The notes: generated by a model from the letters alone, not told the origin. DNA of 64,000 bases from DATFFO01 sp963772815 (GCA_963772815.1 CAVYYV010000005.1:558001-622000), one strand, 5' to 3'. Positions 22,667-31,891 are shown, counted from the stretch's first letter. Numbers and translations are program-made.

Positions 22667-23926
22667 TCACCTCGCCCCGAGCCGGTCGAACCCCGTGTAG
22701 GGCCGTAGAGCTTCGGGGACCAGCACGGAGCCGTCCGCCTGTTGGTGGTTCTCCAGCAGGGCCAGGATGGTGCGGCCCACCGCGCAGGCCGTGCCATTCA
22801 GGGTGTGGATGATCTCATTCCCCGAATCGGCCCGATAGCGGATCTGGAGTCGCCGAGCCTGGTAGTCGGTGGTGTTGGAGCACGACGTGATCTCCCTATA
22901 GCGCCCCTGGGAAGGGAACCATGCCTCGATGTCGTACTTCTTGGCCGCCGAGGCACCCAGATCCCCGGCGGGAATGTTGACCACCCGGTAGGGCACCTCG
23001 AGTTGCCTGACCAGAGATTCCTCCAGCTCGAGGAGGCGGTCATGCTCGTTGGGCGAGTCTTCGGGAAGACAAAAGACGAACATCTCCACCTTGTCGAACT
23101 GATGGACCCGAAAGATCCCGGTGGTGTCCTTCCCGTACGTGCCGGCCTCACGACGAAAGCACGTCGAGAACCCCGCATAACGGGCCGGCAGGTCGTCGGC
23201 CTCGAAGATCTCGTCGCTGTGATAGGCGGCCAGAGGGACCTCCGATGTTCCCACCAGGTACAGATCATCGGCCTCTACCGCATACACCTGCTCCCGATCG
23301 GCGGGAAAGAACCCAGTCCCAACCAGGGCCTCCTCCCGCACCAGCACCGGAGGCACCATCGGGGTATGGCCGGCGGCGACCATGTGGTCGAGCGCCCAAC
23401 GCACCAGGGCGAACTCCAAGAGCACTGCCTGGCCTTTCAGATACCCGAACCTGCTTCCCGATACCTTGGCTGCCCTGACCGTGTCGATGATGTCGAGGTC
23501 CTCGCCGATGGTGGCGTAATCGTGCGGCTCGAAGTCGAAGTCGGGACGATCCCCGACCTCGCGCAAGACGTCGCCCTCCCCTTCGTGCAAGCCTTCGGCT
23601 GCCGTGTCGTCGACCAGGTTTGGAACGGTCAACCAGACCTGTTCGAACTCGCTCCGCAGCTCGTCCGCCTGGGCCGTCAGCGTCTTGACCCGGTCGGCGA
23701 GCGCCTGCACGGAGGCGATGGCCTCTTCCTTGGCTGGACCCTCAAGGCGGGCGATGTCCTTTCCCGCCTCTCGCTGTGCGGCTCTGGCCTGCTCGGCCTC
23801 CGTCTGGGCGGCTCTAGCCTCCTCCTCCAGGGAGATGATCGAGTCGAGGTCGATATCGGCCCCCCGCCGGGCAAGCGAACGGCGGACCAGGTCTGGGTTG
23901 TCTCGGAGGATGCGTGGATCGATCAC
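22667..23926 (-). CDS. serS: Seryl-tRNA synthetase
   Basis: 419 residues. The N-terminal coiled-coil arm that reads the long tRNA-Ser variable arm covers about 25-110 (LEEEARAAQTEAEQARAAQ and following). The class II core has motif 2 (FSTCFRREAGTYGKDTTGIFR, then HQFDKVEMF) and motif 3 (NGTACAVGRTILALLENHQ); EITSCSNTTDYQARRL is the serine-site loop. It charges all tRNA-Ser species, three of which are encoded within this window. GTG 23926 is taken because VIDPRILRDNPDLVR is the family N-terminus and a TACCAT box sits 9 bases upstream (23941-23936). Confidence 0.96.
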   Translation of the reverse strand: MIDPRILRDNPDLVRRSLARRGADIDLDSIISLEEEARAAQTEAEQARAAQREAGKDIARLEGPAKEEAIASVQALADRVKTLTAQADELRSEFEQVWLTVPNLVDDTAAEGLHEGEGDVLREVGDRPDFDFEPHDYATIGEDLDIIDTVRAAKVSGSRFGYLKGQAVLLEFALVRWALDHMVAAGHTPMVPPVLVREEALVGTGFFPADREQVYAVEADDLYLVGTSEVPLAAYHSDEIFEADDLPARYAGFSTCFRREAGTYGKDTTGIFRVHQFDKVEMFVFCLPEDSPNEHDRLLELEESLVRQLEVPYRVVNIPAGDLGASAAKKYDIEAWFPSQGRYREITSCSNTTDYQARRLQIRYRADSGNEIIHTLNGTACAVGRTILALLENHQQADGSVLVPEALRPYTGFDRLGAR

Positions 23927-23958
23927 GGGTCGACCATGGTACCGGCACCTCGGCAGGC

Positions 23959-24972
23959 TCAACCGGTGGTGTCGGTGGGGGCGTTGACGGTGAACTGGGC
24001 CGAGTGGGTGTTGTCGTCTAGAACGGCGTCTGGCCCGCCCGGGGCCAAAGCCAGATCGACCTGATAGGTAACTCCCGGTGTCACGGTGAGGTTGGGGAAC
24101 ACCACGGAGGTATTCGTCCCCGCAGCCAAGGTCGGCACGGTTTTGGTGGCGACAAGCGGATCGCTGTCACCGGTTGAGAGCGTCATCTGCAGCTCTGCCG
24201 GATCGGAATCGGTGTTGCCTGCGTTCGACACCACCACCATCAGATCCACGGTGTCGGTGGCAGGCACGACCACATCCCCGTCGGCGTTGGTCACCCACTG
24301 CGGTTTGGTCGCCACCTGCTCGATACGAATCGAGGGGCGAAGGGGGAGACCCGACGCGTCCGAGCGCGCCGCCGAGACCCAACCCGGCGCCAGGATCGTG
24401 ATCGGGACGTCCATCGGAAGGAGACCGACCGCCGGCATCGGGCCCACCGGCGAGGGGACGTCCTCGCGGCTCAGCTCTTCGATCAGGGCGCCATAGATCC
24501 GGTCGCCCGTCCTCACATCGGTGATGGCCGACGCGACGTCGTCGACCGCGGTGTTGTCGTCGGGGTTGTCGGCCGCGGCCAGGATCGCCTGCGAGAAGCC
24601 CGAAATGCCCTGATCCCACGAGTCGATGGCCAGACGGAAAAGGGTCGTTGCACCCACCAATGCCTGTTCGGGTGGGTCGGCGTCGGCCACTTGATGGGCT
24701 TCTGCCAGGGCATCATTCACCCCCGAGACCACAGACTGGAATTCGGACCGATCCACCCGGCTCAGGTTGCCGACCAGATCGTTCAGTGACGATCCTGCCA
24801 GGGCCAGATCGGAAGCTGCGTTGCGCATGTCGCCCAGATACGAGATCGTGGCCCGGGCGTCTTTTCCCGAAGTGGCGACGATCACGGCGACCGCCACCGC
24901 AATCGTTATGAGGAGCGGCCAGAGCAGCCGTCGGCGGCGGCGTCGGCGAGGAGCATCGAACATTCCCGGCAT
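23959..24972 (-). CDS. Membrane-anchored extracytoplasmic protein with a C-terminal CARDB/Ig-like domain
   Basis: 337 residues from ATG 24972: an arginine-rich cytoplasmic start, one membrane segment (LLWPLLITIAVAVAVIVAT), a helical acidic middle (about 45-190), and a C-terminal beta-sandwich region (about 230-330; VDLMVVVSNAGNTDSDPAEL, LAAGTNTSVVFPNL) like CARDB-type domains. No enzyme motifs. It is upstream of serS on the same strand with little spacing. Function unknown. Start uncertain among 24981, 24972 and 24963. Confidence 0.7.
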   Translation of the reverse strand: MPGMFDAPRRRRRRRLLWPLLITIAVAVAVIVATSGKDARATISYLGDMRNAASDLALAGSSLNDLVGNLSRVDRSEFQSVVSGVNDALAEAHQVADADPPEQALVGATTLFRLAIDSWDQGISGFSQAILAAADNPDDNTAVDDVASAITDVRTGDRIYGALIEELSREDVPSPVGPMPAVGLLPMDVPITILAPGWVSAARSDASGLPLRPSIRIEQVATKPQWVTNADGDVVVPATDTVDLMVVVSNAGNTDSDPAELQMTLSTGDSDPLVATKTVPTLAAGTNTSVVFPNLTVTPGVTYQVDLALAPGGPDAVLDDNTHSAQFTVNAPTDTTG

Positions 24973-25109
24973 TCCTACCACGTTGCGGCGCCGACGCCAG
25001 TCGGGTCCTGGTGGTTTTGGCCCGAATCCCTTCCGTCTCAGGACTTTCAGCCCTCGTGAGTGAGGTGTGGGCGGGTTGAAGATCGAACCACCCGACCCAG
25101 GAGACCGCC

Positions 25110-26486
25110 CTGGCCTTCCAGACCATCATCGAGCCCTTCCGCATCCACACCGTCGAGCCGATCGACTTCCCCACCCGCGAGGAACGTCAGGCGGCCCTGC
25201 AACGCTCGGGCTACAACCTGTTCGGCCTCCATGCCGACGAAGTGGTGATCGATCTGCTGACCGATTCGGGGACGGGAGCCATGTCCACTGCCCAATGGGC
25301 GGGGATGATGCGGGGAGACGAGTCGTATGCGGGAAGCCGCTCCTTCTATCGGTTCAGGGACGCGGTCCGGGAAATCACCGGGCTGGAGCACGTCATTCCC
25401 ACCCACCAGGGCCGGGCGGCCGAGCGGATCCTGTTCACGACCGTGGTTTCCGCCGGCGATGTGGTCCCCAACAACACCCACTTCGATACCACCCGCGCCA
25501 ACGTCGAGTACCAGGGTGCTGAGGCGCGGGACCTGGTCACCGACGAGGCCCATGACCACTCCTCGGACTATCCGTTCAAGGGCAACATGGACATCGACCG
25601 CCTGCGGGCCACCATCGCCGAGGTCGGTCGGGACCACATCCCGCTCGTGATGGTGACCGTCACCAACAACTCCGGCGGGGGCCAGCCCGTCTCCCTGGAG
25701 AACTTGCGTCGGGTTCGGGAAGTGTGTGACACAAACCGCATCCCCTTCTTCATGGATGCCTGCCGGTTCGCCGAGAACGCCTGGTTCATCAAGACGAGGG
25801 AGCCGGGTCAGGGAGACCGCTCTCCCCGGGACATCGCCCGGGAGATGTTCTCCCTCGTCGACGGGGCCACCATGTCGGCCAAGAAGGACGGAATGTCCAA
25901 CATCGGCGGCTTCCTGGCCCTAAACAGCACGGCCCTGGCCGAGCAATGTCGGAACCTGCTCATTCTCACCGAGGGCTTTCCCACTTACGGTGGTCTGGCC
26001 GGCTACGACCTGGAGGCGGTCGCCACCGGCCTCGAGGAGGCGCTGGACGAGGAGTACCTGCACTACCGGATTCGCTCCACGGCCTATCTGGCCGACAAGG
26101 CCGACCGGGCCGGGGTTCCCATCCTCAAGCCTCCCGGCGGACACGCCATCTACATCGACGCCGCCGCCATGCTCCCCCACATTCCGCCCTCGCGATTCCC
26201 GGCCCAGGCTCTGGCCTGTGCGTTGTATGTGGAGGGAGGCGTCCGCGGTGTCGAGATCGGTTCGGTCATGTTCGGCAAGAAGGCCGAGGACGGGACGGAG
26301 ATCCCCGCCCAGAACGAGCTGGTCCGCCTGGCCGTGCCCCGCCGCACCTACACCCAGAGCCACATCGACTACGTGGGCGAGGTGATGATCAACGTCGCCC
26401 AGCAAGCCGAGTCCATCTCGGGCCTTCGCATGGTCTACCAGGCCCCCTGGCTGCGCCACTTCACCGCCCGCTTCGAACCCGCCTGA
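25110..26486 (+). CDS. tnaA: Tryptophanase-like PLP beta-eliminating lyase
   Basis: 458 residues of the tryptophanase/tyrosine phenol-lyase family: FQTIIEPFRIHTVEPIDFPT, LIDLLTDSGTGAMSTAQWAG-type region, VIPTHQGRAAERILF, the PLP Lys in MSAKKDGMSNIGG, GFPTYGGLAGYDLEA, PPSRFPAQALACALY and VRLAVPRRTYTQSH. FMDACRFAEN and HIPPSRFPAQ favour tryptophanase (L-tryptophan to indole, pyruvate and ammonia) over tyrosine phenol-lyase. No ATG, GTG or TTG exists between the upstream in-frame stop (25077) and the conserved N-terminus. A CTG at 25110 preceded by caggaga is the likely start. A nearby loss of a start codon by sequence error is the alternative. Confidence 0.88.
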   Translation: MAFQTIIEPFRIHTVEPIDFPTREERQAALQRSGYNLFGLHADEVVIDLLTDSGTGAMSTAQWAGMMRGDESYAGSRSFYRFRDAVREITGLEHVIPTHQGRAAERILFTTVVSAGDVVPNNTHFDTTRANVEYQGAEARDLVTDEAHDHSSDYPFKGNMDIDRLRATIAEVGRDHIPLVMVTVTNNSGGGQPVSLENLRRVREVCDTNRIPFFMDACRFAENAWFIKTREPGQGDRSPRDIAREMFSLVDGATMSAKKDGMSNIGGFLALNSTALAEQCRNLLILTEGFPTYGGLAGYDLEAVATGLEEALDEEYLHYRIRSTAYLADKADRAGVPILKPPGGHAIYIDAAAMLPHIPPSRFPAQALACALYVEGGVRGVEIGSVMFGKKAEDGTEIPAQNELVRLAVPRRTYTQSHIDYVGEVMINVAQQAESISGLRMVYQAPWLRHFTARFEPA

Positions 26487-26494
26487 CCCTTCTG

Positions 26495-26532
26495 GCGCGA
26501 CAATCCCGGCGCATACGCCCCGAATGTCGCGC
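26495..26532. terminator. Hairpin downstream of tnaA
   Basis: Arms GCGCGACA and TGTCGCGC with an inner GGCGC/GCCCC pairing, 8 bases after the tnaA stop, followed by GAAAAG. Terminator-like position; no T-run. Confidence 0.45.
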
Positions 26533-26549
26533 GAAAAGCCCCGGAGAGT

Positions 26550-26603
26550 GGGCGAGGGGGGACTTGAACCCCCACGGGTATTACCCCACAGGAACCTGAA
26601 TCC
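26550..26603 (-). repeat. attL: displaced 3' half of tRNA-Leu(CAG)
   Basis: It contains the T-arm and acceptor 3' strand (29 bases shared with 37745-37773, counting from 26548) and the 17-base anticodon-arm core at 26587-26603 (CACAGGAACCTGAATCC), identical to 37784-37800. The 5' half is absent. Its variable arm differs from the intact gene and no CCA follows, as expected for the original chromosomal half. Confidence 0.88.
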
Positions 26604-26719
26604 GATCACGCCCGTTCTGAGAAGTACCGGACTGTAGCGAAAAGGCCGTGTATGCAGGCATTCTCAACGGGTGGCGATTCAGCCCGTATCAGGTTGTGGC
26701 GGTCCATTACGTCGCGTTG

Positions 26720-26737
26720 GGTTGCAATTGGGTTGCA
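26720..26737. repeat. Left arm-type integrase site
   Basis: GGTTGCAATTGGGTTGCA, identical to 37675-37692 in the same orientation, with a TTGGGTTGCA repeat inside. Confidence 0.65.
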
Positions 26738-27454
26738 GTCGAAGTCGGTCGAGCGCGCCCAGGATCGTCGGCCAACAGTGTGTTCCGTTAAGCGTGACAT
26801 CGACCCACCAATCAAAGTCGTGGACACGGGGTACGAAGTCATGCTTTTCACGAAGGGTGACGAGCATGACCTCCCGACGCCACGCTGGGAATGCTGCATC
26901 TCATGGGTCATCGCGATGCTTCGGCAGGGCTGCGTCGCCGCGCTGGAAACGGGTCAAGGCTGCGGGCACTTCTTCTCTGAAGGACCTGGGGGACTGCTGT
27001 CCCCACCTCACCGCGGGGAGGTCACCTCGATGGACCTTGGTCCCTGAAGTCCCAGATGGTGGAGACCATCATCTCGGCAACATGAGCCGTTGTCAGGATG
27101 GGTGGATATGCGCGGCGGATCTCTTCTTGAGGAGAGGAGCCGATGGTGACCGTCTGTGAGCTCCGCGGAGAAAGGTGATCGCCGGAACGATAGGGGACCT
27201 TGGTGTTGTTGTGAACGCCGTGGCCGGTTAGGCCGAGTTCCGGTCCGCTAGGGTGAGTGAGCGAACGGGAAAGAAAGGTCGCGGTTCTCGACCCGATGGA
27301 GGAATGCCCGTGCCGGTGGGTGGTCCTCAACAACCAGGAGGCCCCGAGTCGCGGGGCCGCCAGAGGGTCGTACCGGTTCGAATGGCCCGTCGATCGTTAC
27401 CGACCAAGTCCCCATAAGTTCTCTCACGGTGGACCATCGTCACGGACGCCGAGG
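26738..27454. other. Left part of the mobile element without confident gene
   Basis: Several short frames occur on both strands, for example 26679-26867 minus (LREKHDFVPRVHDFDWWVDV), but none has family similarity or a clear ribosome site. Possible decayed coding sequence. Confidence 0.4.
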
Positions 27455-28570
27455 CTAGGGCACTCGAAGGATGCGTACCGGGTCACGGGTTGCGGCAATG
27501 ACAGCCGGGGTTAGTGCCGCGCCCACCGCGGTCAGAATGGCGAGAACAGCGACAGCGATGGTGAAGGTTATGTCAGGCGTCGTCCCCAAGGCCCGCCAGG
27601 TCGTCCAAGTGCCGACCGACGTTCCGAGAAGGGCGCCGCTCAGCGAAACGAACAGCATCTGTGTGAGGATCAGACCAACCAGTGTTGCTCGTCCAGCACC
27701 AAGGGCGCGACGGCGCCCAAAATCGCGGCGGCGGGTCGTGACAGACCCGTAAACAGTGATTCCGATCAGGACTAGAGCGACTCCAAGGATCAGAGTGACC
27801 AACTGACGTCCAAACCGACCCAATTCCCCGGCGACCGCGTCTCTAAGTAGAGCAAATGCCTCCGAGGTTTCGATTCCAACACTGGTGCGATCCTCTGCGC
27901 CGATCAGCGCCATCGCTGCCTGTGCTAAGGGGGCCACGTCTTGCGGATGGTCTGCGAGAACATAGACCGATCGGAGTGGCTCATGGGTATCCGATTCAGG
28001 TGCCGCAATCAAGCTCGCATCGAGAAAGGTGAGCGGATCGGCGGTGGTGAACGAACCAACAACGGCGAGTTGACCTCTGTTGCCCGCGACGCCGCCGGTG
28101 GGTGACGCCAATCCCAAGGTCGACTGCGCTACCACGCCCACTAACGACGATCCAGCAAGACGATCCCACGCAGTGGTGGTCAGGAACGGTGCCCCTGGGA
28201 GCTCTCCGTACAGAGTACGAACGGCGGCCTGCCTTCCACCCGGGATGCCGACATTGGAAACGTCACTTGCCGGACCCAACCCGATCACCCACTCGGTCGC
28301 CGACAACGCCGCGATGCGGTCGACTGCCTCTCGTGGAATCTCAGCTCGGCCCTCAGTGTCCACGATCACTACCGAGCGCGTGCCGGCTTCATCAATTCGA
28401 GCAAGCACACTCTGCTCGGCGGCAACAGTCTGGCCAACAGTGGCCAGAATTGTTCCACAGGCAGAAGCCACTATCAGCCCGCCGACGATTGAAGTTACTG
28501 GCTGGCTAACCGCCATCCGCCACGCCTCACCTATCAGGGAGCCGATCCGTGGAGCGCTCGGCCTACTCAT
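27455..28570 (-). CDS. MacB/FtsX-type ABC permease
   Basis: 371 residues with the MacB-like plan: a membrane segment at about 22-45, a large extracytoplasmic domain (about 50-245), then three membrane segments (LVTLILGVALVLIGITVYGS, ATLVGLILTQMLFVSLSGAL, IAVAVLAILTAVGAAL) with the FtsX cytoplasmic motif RRRDFGRRRALGAGRAT. Such permeases do not form a classic channel but couple ATP hydrolysis to extracytoplasmic movement for export of peptides or lipoproteins, or for resistance. Its ATG overlaps the end of the ATPase gene, so the complex partners are coupled. Confidence 0.86.
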   Translation of the reverse strand: MSRPSAPRIGSLIGEAWRMAVSQPVTSIVGGLIVASACGTILATVGQTVAAEQSVLARIDEAGTRSVVIVDTEGRAEIPREAVDRIAALSATEWVIGLGPASDVSNVGIPGGRQAAVRTLYGELPGAPFLTTTAWDRLAGSSLVGVVAQSTLGLASPTGGVAGNRGQLAVVGSFTTADPLTFLDASLIAAPESDTHEPLRSVYVLADHPQDVAPLAQAAMALIGAEDRTSVGIETSEAFALLRDAVAGELGRFGRQLVTLILGVALVLIGITVYGSVTTRRRDFGRRRALGAGRATLVGLILTQMLFVSLSGALLGTSVGTWTTWRALGTTPDITFTIAVAVLAILTAVGAALTPAVIAATRDPVRILRVP

Positions 28571-29207
28571 GACTGAGCTGTATCGTCTGATCGGATCGAA
28601 CGGCCACCTCGGGGTCGTGTGACGCGATCACGACGGTTGCACCATTCTCATGGGCTGCCTCCGCCAGTGCGTCAAGGACCACATCCGCGGATAGACGGTC
28701 GAGGTTCCCGGTCGGTTCGTCAGCAAGAATCACGTCGGGCTGGACGATCAGCGCTCGACAAAGGGCGACCCGCTGTGCCTGGCCGCCGGAAACCTCTCCG
28801 GGGCGATGATCTGCCCGTAGCCCGACCTGGAAGCGGTCTAAGAGATCCGACGCGGCGTGCCTCAAAATCCGCCGTTTCATACCCGCATAGACTCCGGGCT
28901 CACAGACGTTGTCAAGGATCGACCTGGAAGGATCAAGTGCCGCATCTTGAAACACGAATCCAAAATGAGACGCGCGCAGGCGGGAACGCTCGCCGTCACT
29001 AAGACTGCTTACCCGTTCGCCCCTGAACAAGACAGTCCCTGACCACGGGGTGAGCATCAACCCAAGCAGGTATAGCAGAGTGGACTTGCCGCATCCGGAA
29101 GGCCCAATAACGACAGTGACCGAGCCCCCATCAAGAGCGAGCGAACTCCCACTGAAGATCGGTTCGCCTCGCCTGTACCCGAAATGAAGTTCCTCAACCG
29201 CCAGCAT
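28563..29207 (-). CDS. MacB/LolD-type ABC ATP-binding protein
   Basis: 214 residues. Walker A GPSGCGKST, Q-loop FVFQDAALDPSRS, signature EVSGGQAQRVALCRAL, Walker B VILADEPTGNLD and H-loop VVIASHDPEV are all present. This is the ATPase class that drives FtsX/MacB permeases. ATG 29207 (MLAVEELHFGYRRGE) overlaps the end of the upstream adaptor gene. Upstream in-frame sequence has no family similarity. Confidence 0.92.
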   Translation of the reverse strand: MLAVEELHFGYRRGEPIFSGSSLALDGGSVTVVIGPSGCGKSTLLYLLGLMLTPWSGTVLFRGERVSSLSDGERSRLRASHFGFVFQDAALDPSRSILDNVCEPGVYAGMKRRILRHAASDLLDRFQVGLRADHRPGEVSGGQAQRVALCRALIVQPDVILADEPTGNLDRLSADVVLDALAEAAHENGATVVIASHDPEVAVRSDQTIQLSHE

Positions 29208-30279
29208 CAGGCACCTGATTCGTCGAGTCGAACGGCATGACGACGATCTGACCCTCGTGAATACCTTCGACCACCGCCAGCCCATTTGCCGAGGCCAGGA
29301 CCCTCGCCTCTCTTTTCTCACCGGACTCCAGAGTCACGAATGTTGAACCATTGAGGTCCGTCTTTATCGCGGCCACCGGAACAACAGGCCCGAAGGTGTC
29401 TGGCACTATCACCACCCGAGCGGGAAAGTCGGTTCGCCCCCTGAGAGGCACCCACTCGGCACAGTCCGCCCCACATACGGAGCCACCCTGTCGGCCAGTC
29501 AACTCCAGGCGAAGTTCGGAGATACCTTGTTGACCTACCGTTTCAGTCGCCTCCGTAGTTACTGTCCTCCATTCACCACGGCCGTAGGAGATGTCCACAG
29601 CAACATCCAATGGGATCAGTGTCCGTTGCTCGGGCGCCAAAGGTATCCAGAATCGAGGGTCGTCCGGAACGTGAAACACAGCCTCTTCCCCTCCGACGAG
29701 ACGGTTCCCGACGACGATCTGCTCGCCAAGAGCAACTCGACTCGGAAGGCGAGAGACAAACACAACGTCACCTAAACGCACGACCCCGTCAGCCGGTAGA
29801 TCCAATGAAGTCTGCCAACCACGGACCGCATCAACTGTGCCTGTGCCAAATATGCCATCGGGCTCACCGCCAAAGAGCCCAAGGTCAGCGAGAAATGTCT
29901 GAAGTTGTGCCACGTCGGGGCCCTCGTCGCGGATCCGCATCTCACGAAACGCCGGAGTGTCGCCCTGAGCCACCACGGTGGGACGCAGACCCACCGTGAA
30001 CAAGACATCCCCCGAATCGACAGTCGACCCCTGGTCCACCTCGACCGCGGTGACGACACCCACGGCCTCCGCACGGGCTAAGGGCACTAATTCCCACTCT
30101 GCAACCGCAGTCACATTCATGGTTCGACCGACATGGCCTTCGGTCACAGAGTATGTGATGGGGTCTGGCCCGATAAGGGGGTCACCAGGCGGTTCCAGAA
30201 CCGTTCTACCCGCCCACCACCCCAGGACTCCAGAGCCAACCACAGCGGCGATCCAAACCAGACGACCGATCAGACGCAT
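29194..30279 (-). CDS. Membrane-fusion/adaptor protein with a peptidoglycan-binding domain
   Basis: 361 residues. One N-terminal membrane segment (LVWIAAVVGSGVLGWWAG), a lipoyl/barrel-sandwich type hybrid region split by a PG_binding_1 domain at about 128-180 (DVAQLQTFLADLGLFGGEPD and TVDAVRGWQTSLDLPADG), and beta-barrel parts (LPSRVALGEQIVVGNRLV; PVVPVAAIKTDLNGSTFV). This adaptor type partners MacB-like ABC modules in Gram-positives, where the PG-binding part may fix it in the wall. ATG 30279 has a taggaga site. Confidence 0.85.
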   Translation of the reverse strand: MRLIGRLVWIAAVVGSGVLGWWAGRTVLEPPGDPLIGPDPITYSVTEGHVGRTMNVTAVAEWELVPLARAEAVGVVTAVEVDQGSTVDSGDVLFTVGLRPTVVAQGDTPAFREMRIRDEGPDVAQLQTFLADLGLFGGEPDGIFGTGTVDAVRGWQTSLDLPADGVVRLGDVVFVSRLPSRVALGEQIVVGNRLVGGEEAVFHVPDDPRFWIPLAPEQRTLIPLDVAVDISYGRGEWRTVTTEATETVGQQGISELRLELTGRQGGSVCGADCAEWVPLRGRTDFPARVVIVPDTFGPVVPVAAIKTDLNGSTFVTLESGEKREARVLASANGLAVVEGIHEGQIVVMPFDSTNQVPDAGG

Positions 30280-30387
30280 AAGTCTCCTAGCCGTATGCCA
30301 CCGACGGCCCACCTGACGAACGACGTGACTCGGCCATGGTTCAAGAGACTATCCACGGTGCTGCCGAGCAGGAACCCAAGCGTGTAT

Positions 30388-30924
30388 TCAGGATGTACCG
30401 GAATACACATCCGCCCAGGGATCCTGAGGGCACTCCGTGTATAGGCGGGTGCTCTCGTCGTAGCTCAGTAAGTCGGGTATGTCATCATAAGGCGTCCAGT
30501 TCCCGCGGGAGTCGATGTAGGTGTCCAATGTCGGCATATCTACCCGATACCCGAGGCCCTCGAGGCACTGCGCCATTCTCAGGAACAGCTCGTATTTCAC
30601 CGCGAATTCGGCCGGAGTAGAAGCAGACGGAGGTCGCGGATACCTTTCGATGACCTCGGCCTGACAGTCACTCATGATCTGCTCGTCCAACGTGTTCGCG
30701 TTGTCGGCCTCAAAAGCATTGTCAACTCGCCGCCTCCAGACTGTGGAGCCGCCTTCCTTCAGGCAATCCTCGATGAAGTCATTCCACTCGGCGTCAGTAG
30801 CGGCGGGACGAATCCGATCCCTAGCTGTATCTAGCTCCTCGTCAGAGAACATCAAGGTCGATTCACCACCACAGGCCACAACGAGAAGCAGTATTCCCGC
30901 TAGGCACGCAGAGAGCTTGGTCAT
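30388..30924 (-). CDS. Lipoprotein of unknown function in the ABC/secreted-protein operon
   Basis: 178 residues with a lipoprotein signal peptide (MTKLSACLAGILLLVVACGG, lipobox VVAC). The mature part is acidic and mostly helical, with four further cysteines spaced in pairs (EDCLKEG, MSDCQAEV, AQCLEGLG, YTECPQ), suggesting two disulfides. No recognised family. It starts 7 bases after the stop of the small secreted protein gene. Surface-anchored immunity or a chaperone for that protein is a reasonable guess only. Confidence 0.7.
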   Translation of the reverse strand: MTKLSACLAGILLLVVACGGESTLMFSDEELDTARDRIRPAATDAEWNDFIEDCLKEGGSTVWRRRVDNAFEADNANTLDEQIMSDCQAEVIERYPRPPSASTPAEFAVKYELFLRMAQCLEGLGYRVDMPTLDTYIDSRGNWTPYDDIPDLLSYDESTRLYTECPQDPWADVYSGTS

Positions 30925-30931
30925 GAGATGG

Positions 30932-31312
30932 TCAGTCGGCCTCACACCCTGGCCACGACTGCGCAAGGCTGAGATTCTGGCCCCAGATGTAGTAGTACGC
31001 GTTCTTGATGTTTGTGTTGACCGATCCGGTTGAGTATGTATTCAGGTACGTGCTGAAGTAGTCATCACTCGCGGAACTCCTTGTAACCTGCTTGTCCTTG
31101 ACGCCGTTTGGAGGAACTATGTCGAGGTAGGAATGGTATTCATATCTCCAACGGCCCTTAGTGTAAACGTGGGAGTTAGCGAGGCACGCTTTCGTGCCGT
31201 CCTCGGAGACCGCATAAGCGGGCAAAGCAAGCGGGAAAACCACAAGAGCTATGAGGAAAATGCGCAGAACTCGCCACTTGACGGACCGCTTCGAATTCAG
31301 TTCGTTCATCAT
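30932..31312 (-). CDS. Small secreted protein, candidate bacteriocin-like product
   Basis: 126 residues from ATG 31312 (site AAAGG 7 bases upstream; ATG 31345 is an alternative). A classical signal peptide (VKWRVLRIFLIALVVFPLAL, PAYA cleavage) leaves about 92 residues with two cysteines, rich in Tyr, Ser, Asn and Trp (KGRWRYEYHSYLDIVPP; NAYYYIWGQNLSLAQSWPG). Length, signal peptide, aromatic content and the following ABC genes recall lactococcin 972-type secreted bacteriocin modules, but I see no firm family match. It heads the five-gene operon. Confidence 0.6.
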   Translation of the reverse strand: MMNELNSKRSVKWRVLRIFLIALVVFPLALPAYAVSEDGTKACLANSHVYTKGRWRYEYHSYLDIVPPNGVKDKQVTRSSASDDYFSTYLNTYSTGSVNTNIKNAYYYIWGQNLSLAQSWPGCEAD

Positions 31313-31345
31313 TTCATTGCCTTTCGTTCTCCTGAGAGGAATCAT

Positions 31346-31891
31346 GAATCGAATCCCTCTCGACCGGCAATTACTGCCTCTGTTCTCCCCTTACCTCATG
31401 GCCCCGAACAGTGAGAGCCAATTCCCAGGGAGCAGAGGGGTTTGGTCGATTATCTATGATCCGATGGTTCTGAAACTCCTCCTCTCGCATGTAGCCCGAG
31501 CGTCCACCAAGACGATCACACTGACTAGAGCCGAAAGTCACAATGACATTCGCGGTCTACGGGCCTCGTGGGATATGTGGAACACCCACTATCACGAGGG
31601 GCGCTGATGTCACGTCATCGCTGTGGCCCACAGGACCCGATTATCGGGCCAAGGTGACCGACCATAAGCCAAGTTCGCGCTGGTCCTTGATCCCCATGGA
31701 GGAGTGTCGCTCCTGTGGCGACTGGCGGCTTTCGTGGGAGACTGCCGGTCGTCTAAGCGAGATGTTCGCCGTGATGCTCGAAAGCGACGTCTAGGTGGCC
31801 ACTCGTCATTTCGACTCCGCCGACCAACCAGCCGCCTGAACCCTTCTCCCAGCGCTCCGTGGTGATTATTCGCTCTTCGGACGACGTTGCG
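31346..31891. other. Gap without confident gene
   Basis: A plus-strand frame ending at 31794 contains IPMEECRSCGDWRLSWETAG, a possible zinc-ribbon fragment, but has no good start. A similar short PMEECPC stretch occurs near 27297 at the other side of the operon. Possibly gene remnants. Confidence 0.35.

Noticed and set aside
26606..27333. Several 60-100-residue frames at the left end of the mobile element
   Set aside because: No ribosome sites, family motifs or conserved neighbours. They may be decayed genes but cannot be supported.
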